Part shown: piece after piece, positions 1 through 5,002 of the stretch
How positions within the stretch are numbered: position 1 is the first letter of the stretch
How the letters are laid out: each line of letters begins with the position of its first letter
Assembly (NCBI GenBank): GCA_026397575.1
Contig: JAPLUP010000150.1
Span: 1-5,002, forward strand
Reading direction: 5' to 3'
DNA: 5,002 nucleotides
Source of the DNA: Candidatus Zixiibacteriota bacterium
Lineage (GTDB): Bacteria > Zixibacteria > MSB-5A5 > CAIYYT01
The notes under the pieces: generated by a model
The model's input: only the letters and a program-made list of their open reading frames with translations
Database searches by the model: none
What the model was told of the DNA's origin: nothing
Made by a program: the position numbers and the translations under genes

Positions 1-562
1 CAAACACGCGCAGATCGAGTTCTCCGACCAAGGAGCCGTTCTGATTGACAATGACAGTCTGAATGGCACCTTCGTCAATCAACGCAAAGTTACTGAACAG
101 CCGCTCCATGACAATGACGTCATCACCATCGGTAAGTACGATCTCGTCTTTTATGCGGATGCTCAGCCAAACCGGAAGATGTCGGACATGGACGGCACCA
201 TGGTACTTTCCACCAGAAAGCACAAGGATCTGGTCGAACAAGACCGCCAGGACAAAGAAATGGCGGGCGAAGTCGGCGGGACGATCTTGCTGGCGCTCAA
301 CGACAGGAACAAGTCGAAGTACTCTCTCAATCAGGAAACAACGACGTTTGGCAAGGCCAACTACGTCACTGTTCCGGTACGCGGGTTTTTCGTGTCGAAA
401 CTACAGGCTAAGATCATCAAAGAAGGCGAAGCCTTCACCGTGTTTAACCTTGGTCGTAAAGACAAGACCAAAGTAAACGGCGAGCCGATCAACAGCGTCA
501 CACTCAAAAATGGGGACATTATCGAAGTTGGGAAATCGATCTTTCGCTTTATTGAAGGATAA
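1..562 (+). CDS. FHA-domain protein with two FHA modules, 5' end outside the window
   Basis: This is the C-terminal 186 residues of a protein read from base 2; the frame is open to the window edge, so the ATG at 179 is internal. FHA domains bind phosphothreonine peptides, usually substrates or partners of Ser/Thr kinases. Visible residues 1-50 are the back half of a good FHA domain: KHAQI at 1-5 (end of the SxxHA motif), SLNGTFVN at 19-26, then L35, DNDVITIG at 37-44 and LVF at 48-50. A polar, charged linker (about 51-105) carries the segment DGTMVLS. Residues about 106-184 form a second, divergent FHA module: FGK at 116-118 in place of GR, VSKLQAKI at 131-138 where His is replaced by Gln, TKVNG at 156-160, and LKNGDIIEVG at 168-177. 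No membrane segment is visible. It is the first visible gene of the run leading to a receptor Ser/Thr kinase, so it is probably an adaptor or substrate in that pathway (inference). The FHA assignment is firm; the partner is unknown. Confidence 0.9.
   Translation, partial: KHAQIEFSDQGAVLIDNDSLNGTFVNQRKVTEQPLHDNDVITIGKYDLVFYADAQPNRKMSDMDGTMVLSTRKHKDLVEQDRQDKEMAGEVGGTILLALNDRNKSKYSLNQETTTFGKANYVTVPVRGFFVSKLQAKIIKEGEAFTVFNLGRKDKTKVNGEPINSVTLKNGDIIEVGKSIFRFIEG
554..559 (+). promoter_or_regulatory. Ribosome binding site of the metallophosphoesterase gene
   Basis: GAAGGA lies 5 nt before the ATG at 565 and is embedded in the last codons of the FHA gene, whose TAA ends 2 nt before that ATG. The arrangement supports the chosen start and suggests translational coupling between the two genes. 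Confidence 0.7.
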
Positions 563-564
563 AC

Positions 565-1155
565 ATGATCTATGCCCTGATATCGGATGTTCACGGCAAT
601 CTGGAGGCCTTGACAGCCGTCATGGATGATATCAAAAAACACGGTGCGATTGATGGAATTTTTTTCCTTGGCGATGCCGTCGGTTATGGCGCCAATCCCA
701 ATGAAGTCCTACAGATCATCAATGCGACCTGCGACGTGAAGCTTATGGGAAATCACGACTACAGCGCTCTGGGACTTCTTGATCCCGCAGACTTCAACGT
801 CTATGCCCAAAGTGGCATCAGCTTCTCCGTATCCGTGCTTACGCCCCAGTCTCAGGAAATCCTCTCGTCCTTTAGACTGATTGATAGAGTCGGCGAATCG
901 CTGCTCGTGCATGCCACACCCGATGCCCCCGAATCCTGGAACTACTGTCTGTCAACGGCGGAAGCCAATCGGCAATTCGATTCGGTAGGTCAGCCCCGTG
1001 ACGGTGATCCGCGCGCGTGCTATGCAATTCATGACACCATTTCGCAGCGTCTGGAGTATCGTCGCTTGTCCTACGATATTGAGGCGGCTCAACATAAGAT
1101 GCGCGCTGTTGATTTGCCGGCGTTCCTGATCGAGCGACTGACAGAGGGGAGATAG
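565..1155 (+). CDS. Calcineurin-like metallophosphoesterase lacking the GHxH segment
   Basis: This 196-aa protein belongs to the calcineurin-like (YfcE/MJ0936-type) metallophosphoesterase superfamily, whose members hydrolyse phosphomonoesters or phosphodiesters at a two-metal centre. The N-terminal motifs are all present: SDVHGN at 7-12 (ligands D8, H10), GDAVGYG at 36-42 (D37), GNHDY at 62-66 (N63, H64) and LLVHATP at 113-119 (H116). The C-terminal family signature VGQPRDGDPRACYAI at 141-155 and the closing helix ending in RLTEGR are also present. Between F138 and V141, however, the stretch that normally carries GHTH/GHSH and the following strand is absent. From knowledge of the family, members of this type are about 240 residues, so roughly 45-50 residues are missing, without a frameshift or stop. 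The GHxH histidines bind metal, so activity may be reduced, altered or lost. There is no signal peptide, so the protein is probably cytosolic. It sits between an FHA gene and a Ser/Thr kinase gene; a link to kinase signalling is plausible, but the family is not a classical phosphoprotein phosphatase. Confidence 0.9.
   Translation: MIYALISDVHGNLEALTAVMDDIKKHGAIDGIFFLGDAVGYGANPNEVLQIINATCDVKLMGNHDYSALGLLDPADFNVYAQSGISFSVSVLTPQSQEILSSFRLIDRVGESLLVHATPDAPESWNYCLSTAEANRQFDSVGQPRDGDPRACYAIHDTISQRLEYRRLSYDIEAAQHKMRAVDLPAFLIERLTEGR
1144..1152 (+). promoter_or_regulatory. Ribosome binding site of the CHASE2 kinase gene
   Basis: The purine-rich GAGGGGAGA lies 9 nt before the ATG at 1162 and overlaps the last codons of the phosphoesterase gene (TAG at 1153-1155). 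It supports the ATG at 1162 and joint translation of the two genes. Confidence 0.65.
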
Positions 1156-1161
1156 ACCAAG

Positions 1162-3738
1162 ATGTCTGTAAAACAATCTTTCGTCGACAAGTTGCTCGGC
1201 AGATTTAAGAGCGGAATCCTCTATTGGCTTCTGACGCTGCTGGTACTGGTAATCTATGTGCAGAATCTGTCCCCCCTGGAAAAACTCGAGCTTAAGATCG
1301 AGGACAAGGTCCGCGCGACCAGAACACTCCAACCGGACAAGAGCGCCATCGCCATCGTCGCCATTGACTCACGTTCCATCGATCAGGTTGGCAAGTGGCC
1401 TTGGGATCATAGTCGCCTCAGTGACCTCTTGATCACGATTTGCGACTATAAACCGAAAGCCGTCATGCTTGACATCGCCTTGACCGAGCGCGTACAGGAA
1501 TACGTCAGAGGTCACTCGAGCCAACTGGCGCAGTCGATCTCCGAATGCGGCAACGTGATCGAGCCGTTCGATGTCGTCGTAGGCGCACAGGGCAACCTCT
1601 CGCGTCAGGCGCCAGAGTACATGGTTCCCTCTTCTACTCTGCCGGCGCCCGACATGTCTCTGGATGATCTGCCGAAAGCTATCGCCGCATTTGTGCCGCC
1701 GGGCATTTTTGCCTCCAAAGCCCGCGCGGTCGGCTTCCGCTTCTATAAGCCCGATAGCGACGACAAAATGCGTTTCGCCAATCTGATGATTAACTACGAT
1801 GACAAGATTTATTTCTCCACGCCGCTACAATTGGCAAACGCCTATCTTGGCAACAGCCCTGCCGACCTGCGATTGTCGCCCGATGGCCGCCCGATTCTTG
1901 GTGGTAGGCCATTGCCGGTTGATAAAGGCGGTCGCATGATGGTCAATTTGCCGGCCGATTCGCTGGCTTATCCCATGTTCTCGGCTATCGACATTCTGAC
2001 GGGCGATGCTGATCGCAATTTGGTATCTGGAAAGGCCATCGTTTTGGCGGTGACAATTCCCGAAGTTCTGGAGACTTTCGAAACCGGTACCGTTGGGACA
2101 ATTCCCGCTTACAATTTCTATGCGGCAACCGTACAGAACCTGATTTCCTCTACTGCGCCCTCGCGTCTGCATTTCCCTATACCGGTCGATCTGTTACTGA
2201 TTTTGGCAATCGGCGTTTTTGGCGGATTGGTTTTGCCACGGATAGCCTTGATGTATCGCCTGATTGCCCTGTTCATTCTGGGCTTCATCATTGTCAATAT
2301 CAACTTCGTGTTGTTCAGCACTTTTAATGTTGTCACCAACATACTCTATCCGACAATGACTGTGCTCTTCTTCTTAGGCATATCGTTTGCCGTCAAGTCG
2401 ATTGAAACGCCGCCCGCACCTAAACGTTTGAGTAAAGGCATTGATCTTCGCAAGCTTTTGGGCGATGGACCGATTGCCGTGCAACGCCAAGGAGATCGTG
2501 AGATTGATTTCGATGAAATTCCCGCTCGCATCCTGCGAGATGAGCCACTGGCGCCAGAAGTTTTCGAGGAAACCATTCGCCTTGATTTCGAGGCTATGCG
2601 TCGGGGTGAAGATTTGATTCCCGCATCGGAATATGCCAAACACGACAAGAGCAGCGGGCGGGTCAAGGCGACACCACTTGCGCCTGTCACTTCCGATCTG
2701 TCTCTACAGGAGCCGGCGACGCGAGCTTTTATTCCCGATCTGCTCGATGTCGATATGTCCAGGATTCCGCCGCCTGAGGTTAAGGCCGACGCCACTCAGC
2801 CGGCTTCCACCAGACAGCCGACCCCCGAGGAGGAGTTGACTCTGACTCCGGAAGAAAAGCAAGCCTTCGCCGTCAGATTCTCCACCGAGGGACAACCGGT
2901 GTCATTCGGTCGCTATCAAGTGATTGAACCGCTCGGCATGGGAGCAATGGGTACAGTCTATAAGGGTAAGGACCCCTCGATTGACCGCCTGGTTGCGCTA
3001 AAGACCATCCGCCTTGATGCCATCGCCGATCCATCCGAGATCAACGAGCTTAAGGAGCGCCTACTGCGCGAGGCCAAGGCCGCCGGCAATTTGTCGCATC
3101 CCAACATCGTCACGATCTACGATTTCGGATTACAGGGCAACCTGCAATACATCGCGATGGAGTACATTGATGGCTACACCCTGGAATCGGTGCTAAAACG
3201 CAATCTGCATCTGAATTACCGAATTATTGCGTCAACCATTATACAGGTCTGCTCAGCTTTAGAGTACGCGCACAAGATGGGCATCATCCATCGCGACATC
3301 AAGCCGGCAAACATTATGGTAATGGAAAACTTCCGCGTCAAGGTGATGGACTTCGGCATAGCGCACTTCAAGTCATCGTCCATGACCCAAACCGGCATCG
3401 CCATGGGTACGCCGAACTACATTTCCCCGGAACAACTCAAGGGAAAAGAAGTCACCCCAAGTTCTGACATATTCTCACTCGGCGTAGTGTTATACGAACT
3501 ACTCACGCATATCAAGCCGTTCACCGCTGAAAACATTTCGGCTCTCGTTTATAAGATCACTAACGAAAATCCGCCACCGCCATCGACGCTCGATCCCAAA
3601 GTTCCTCCGCTTTTTGATCTGGTACTAAAGAAGTCATTGGCGAAAGATCCCGCTGAACGTTATCGTAGCGCCAAGGAAATGGCTAATGCGCTCGAAGACT
3701 TCACCGTCACGCTCGGCAAGAAACCGGCAATGGTGTAA
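1162..3738 (+). CDS. Transmembrane CHASE2-domain receptor serine/threonine protein kinase
   Basis: This 858-aa inner-membrane receptor kinase has a short basic N-terminus, then TM1 at about 18-34. A CHASE2 sensor domain follows at about 40-330 (IAIVAIDSRSI at 63-73, GKWPWDHSR at 77-85, AVMLDIALTE after it). Three more membrane helices lie at about 342-363, 366-385 and 390-411. This gives four TMs, with CHASE2 outside and both ends inside. A 170-residue acidic, proline-containing linker leads to a Hanks-type kinase domain at about 584-850. The catalytic set is complete: glycine loop G592/G594/G597, VALK with K614, helix-C E637, HRDIKPAN with D712 and N717, DFG 730-732, and GTPNYISPEQ 749-758. 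The activation loop carries T742 and T744, placed like the autophosphorylated threonines of PknB-type kinases. CHASE2 ligands are generally unknown. It probably phosphorylates Ser/Thr targets on an extracytoplasmic signal, with the upstream FHA protein as reader (inference). The ATG at 1162 has a good ribosome binding site. Confidence 0.96.
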   Translation: MSVKQSFVDKLLGRFKSGILYWLLTLLVLVIYVQNLSPLEKLELKIEDKVRATRTLQPDKSAIAIVAIDSRSIDQVGKWPWDHSRLSDLLITICDYKPKAVMLDIALTERVQEYVRGHSSQLAQSISECGNVIEPFDVVVGAQGNLSRQAPEYMVPSSTLPAPDMSLDDLPKAIAAFVPPGIFASKARAVGFRFYKPDSDDKMRFANLMINYDDKIYFSTPLQLANAYLGNSPADLRLSPDGRPILGGRPLPVDKGGRMMVNLPADSLAYPMFSAIDILTGDADRNLVSGKAIVLAVTIPEVLETFETGTVGTIPAYNFYAATVQNLISSTAPSRLHFPIPVDLLLILAIGVFGGLVLPRIALMYRLIALFILGFIIVNINFVLFSTFNVVTNILYPTMTVLFFLGISFAVKSIETPPAPKRLSKGIDLRKLLGDGPIAVQRQGDREIDFDEIPARILRDEPLAPEVFEETIRLDFEAMRRGEDLIPASEYAKHDKSSGRVKATPLAPVTSDLSLQEPATRAFIPDLLDVDMSRIPPPEVKADATQPASTRQPTPEEELTLTPEEKQAFAVRFSTEGQPVSFGRYQVIEPLGMGAMGTVYKGKDPSIDRLVALKTIRLDAIADPSEINELKERLLREAKAAGNLSHPNIVTIYDFGLQGNLQYIAMEYIDGYTLESVLKRNLHLNYRIIASTIIQVCSALEYAHKMGIIHRDIKPANIMVMENFRVKVMDFGIAHFKSSSMTQTGIAMGTPNYISPEQLKGKEVTPSSDIFSLGVVLYELLTHIKPFTAENISALVYKITNENPPPPSTLDPKVPPLFDLVLKKSLAKDPAERYRSAKEMANALEDFTVTLGKKPAMV

Positions 3739-3777
3739 GGCTGATTCGCCTGTTTCAATTGCTACCTGGGTTCCAAT

Positions 3778-4725
3778 CTAACTGTGGTTCTTGATATCGT
3801 AGGAATAGCTGTCAATTAAGCGTCGTTCCGTCGCCAAGTGTTCTGTTAAATATTGTCCACAGTTGCTGCCGATCAAATTCTCCTCCATTTCACCGATGCT
3901 CACTATCACTTCATAGCCCGCTTTGCGTAGCCCATTGACAATCTCGCAACGGGTTTCGTCCCAAGAGGAGTCTATCTGCGAGACTAAGCCGTTTCGCGCA
4001 GCGGCATAAGTTGGGTTCAGCGGCGTTAGCTTCATCAGAAACCTCTCGGGGTCAAAATGCTTTTGAAGCTCCTCCGAATCCACAGGCATACCGCGGACAA
4101 GAGCAAAGTTCAGAGTGATCTTCCTATCTGCTTGCTGCCAGAATTCGTTGCAATACCGCGCTATCTGAGGCAGATCCCACTTATTCACCGGCATGAGTCT
4201 ATCCCTCAGTTCCCGGTCAGTTGTATGGATGGAAAACTGCATTTGGAAGTTTCCGCAGCTGTAGGTTTTTCTTTTTATTCGCAAAAGTTCCTCAAAGAAG
4301 CTGCTCGCTCCAGATGGAGCAATTGTAGAAATACAGGGAATCAGACCGGGGGCGTTGTACCGGAGTGGAAGCTCCTCTAACACTTCCAGTACGCTGGGGT
4401 TGAAGGACGGTTCCCCCATCCTGGCGAACTGTACTTTGAATTTTTCGACGGGAATCTTGCCATCAGGAAACCTGCTCTTGACGAGGAAATCCAACTGATC
4501 GAATATCTCCTTCTTGGATAGTCTTCCGCGATAGTGACCGCCGGCGTCACACATCGGACATTGCACCGGACAGCCGAATAGCGTGGAAACGATGAGCACC
4601 CACTTCTTGTTTCTGGGCAGCGGCGGCTGCACCGATTCAACCATTACGACGAGCGAGCCGTTGTCGAATTCTGAGACATAGACACACGCGATTGAATTGC
4701 TGCCGGTTGACGCTTTGATTCTCAT
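3778..4725 (-). CDS. RlmN/Cfr-like radical SAM protein with altered active-site cysteines
   Basis: This 315-aa radical SAM enzyme has a core resembling the 23S rRNA/tRNA C2-adenine methylases RlmN and Cfr. Visible motifs are the [4Fe-4S] site GCPVQCPMC with C52, C56 and C59 (CxxxCxxC); MGEPSFN at 103-109; STIAPSG at 133-139; FSIHTT at 164-169; RDRLMPVN at 174-181; LNFALVRG at 205-212; LTPLNPT at 233-239; and GSNCGQY at 286-292, which matches the RlmN 'AACGQL' region, so C289 aligns with the methylated C355 of E. coli RlmN. The position of the other catalytic cysteine (C118, seven residues before the first cluster Cys) is I45. Only about 50 residues precede the cluster, so the RlmN N-terminal domain is missing. 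The reading frame stays open upstream to an ATG at 4914, but that part overlaps the oxidoreductase gene. The ATG at 4725 forms an ATGA overlap with that gene and has a ribosome binding site. The substrate is unknown; it should not be named RlmN without testing. Confidence 0.88.
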   Translation of the reverse strand: MRIKASTGSNSIACVYVSEFDNGSLVVMVESVQPPLPRNKKWVLIVSTLFGCPVQCPMCDAGGHYRGRLSKKEIFDQLDFLVKSRFPDGKIPVEKFKVQFARMGEPSFNPSVLEVLEELPLRYNAPGLIPCISTIAPSGASSFFEELLRIKRKTYSCGNFQMQFSIHTTDRELRDRLMPVNKWDLPQIARYCNEFWQQADRKITLNFALVRGMPVDSEELQKHFDPERFLMKLTPLNPTYAAARNGLVSQIDSSWDETRCEIVNGLRKAGYEVIVSIGEMEENLIGSNCGQYLTEHLATERRLIDSYSYDIKNHS

Positions 4726-5002
4726 TGCTTTGTGGCCCTCTCGCATTCCGGTATGCTCAGCTTGGCGCCGATTTTCATGGCCGCCATGATACCATCCCCC
4801 ACGGCAATAGCGGTCTGACGGAAACTCCCGTTCCGGACATCCCCTACAAAATAGATAAGGCCCTCTTGTGCCAACCGGTCGAAACTCGCCTCCCCACCTT
4901 CGGGCAAAAAACAAAGTTGCGGCTCTCTACCGATTGCCAAGACTAAGTAATGGGCCTGTAACTTTATCGTTTCCCCTTGTCGCATACATTCAATGCAGAT
5001 CT
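4722..5002 (-). CDS. C-terminal part of an FAD/NAD(P)-dependent oxidoreductase, 5' end outside the window
   Basis: The last 92 complete codons of a gene entering from the right edge are present; the frame is open through 5002, so the ATG at 4985 is internal. The segment matches the end of thioredoxin-reductase-like pyridine nucleotide-disulphide oxidoreductases: strand YLVLAIGREP (about 4949-4920), typical of the return from the NAD(P) domain to the FAD domain, then GLIYFVGDVRNG with the FAD ribityl-binding Gly-Asp (4844-4839), followed by RQTAIAVGDGIMAAMKI, the helix that closes the flavin site. The protein therefore probably binds FAD and oxidises NAD(P)H; its acceptor cannot be deduced because the N-terminal two thirds lie outside. 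Its TGA (4724-4722) overlaps the ATG of the radical SAM gene, which implies coupled translation and a shared process, perhaps electron supply to the iron-sulphur enzyme (inference). Confidence 0.87.
   Translation of the reverse strand, partial: ICIECMRQGETIKLQAHYLVLAIGREPQLCFLPEGGEASFDRLAQEGLIYFVGDVRNGSFRQTAIAVGDGIMAAMKIGAKLSIPECERATKQ
4736..4742 (-). promoter_or_regulatory. Ribosome binding site deciding the radical SAM start
   Basis: On the minus strand GAGAGGG lies 10 nt before the ATG at 4725, inside the last codons of the upstream oxidoreductase gene. With the ATGA stop-start overlap (4725-4722) it favours this start over the in-frame ATGs at 4746 and 4914. Confidence 0.6.

Noticed and set aside
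63..476. 137-residue reading frame overlapping the FHA gene
   Set aside because: It is a shadow of the FHA frame: a low-complexity Ser/Arg/Thr-rich translation without motifs, while the other frame shows clear FHA signatures.
937..990. Frameshift hiding the missing GHxH part of the phosphoesterase in another frame
   Set aside because: Only about 14 codons separate W125 from the C-terminal signature, and both sides are in the same frame, so there is no room for the missing segment in any frame.
2346..2795. 149-residue antisense reading frame inside the kinase gene
   Set aside because: It is a Ser/Arg/Gly-rich shadow opposite the kinase linker, with no domain and no independent ribosome binding or promoter signal.
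3739..3777. Terminator between the two convergent operons
   Set aside because: The 39-bp gap has only a weak GGC-GCC stem (3739-3750) followed by TGTTT, with no clear stem plus T-run. Transcripts may end inside the opposing genes, but nothing here supports a specific site.
4726..4914. N-terminal extension of the radical SAM gene to the ATG at 4914
   Set aside because: The extra 63 residues are rich in Arg, Gly and Cys without any domain pattern. They overlap the well-supported oxidoreductase gene in another frame, and the ATGA overlap with a ribosome binding site marks the start at 4725.
4986..5000. CIEC in the oxidoreductase as a thioredoxin-reductase redox CxxC
   Set aside because: It lies shortly before the AIGREP strand, not in the NAD(P)-domain position of the TrxR redox pair. 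The redox motif, if any, would be outside the window.

Overview
The window looks like Gram-negative bacterial chromosome of moderate GC. It is densely coded, with five protein genes, no RNA genes, and no recognisable mobile element, CRISPR array or long repeat. A periplasmic-type CHASE2 sensor kinase, FHA proteins and a metallophosphoesterase of the 'SVGQPRDGDPRACYAI' type recall Desulfobacterota or neighbouring deep-branching Gram-negative phyla. The exact lineage cannot be fixed from this sequence alone.

Left and centre (1-3738, + strand): three tightly spaced genes form what looks like one transcription unit that enters the window from the left. They are the C-terminal part of a protein with two forkhead-associated (FHA) domains, a small calcineurin-like metallophosphoesterase that starts 2 nt later, and, 6 nt further on, an 858-aa transmembrane CHASE2 receptor Ser/Thr kinase. 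Together they suggest a phospho-signalling module. The kinase would sense something outside the inner membrane and phosphorylate targets, and the FHA protein would bind phosphothreonine. The role of the phosphoesterase is unknown. Its reading frame is intact, but it has lost the segment carrying the C-terminal GHxH metal-binding motif.

Right (3778-5002, - strand): a second operon converges on the first across only 39 bp. It holds the C-terminal end of an FAD/NAD(P)-dependent oxidoreductase whose stop codon overlaps the start of a radical SAM gene by 4 bp (ATGA). The radical SAM protein has an RlmN/Cfr-like core but lacks the usual RlmN N-terminal domain. It keeps a C-terminal cysteine that aligns with the methyl-carrying cysteine of RlmN and has Ile where RlmN has its second catalytic cysteine. 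A coupled oxidoreductase and an RlmN-like enzyme with altered active-site cysteines are the least conventional part of the window.

The points most worth following up are the internally deleted phosphoesterase and the RlmN-like/oxidoreductase pair. The three-gene kinase operon is interesting mainly as a complete local signalling module.
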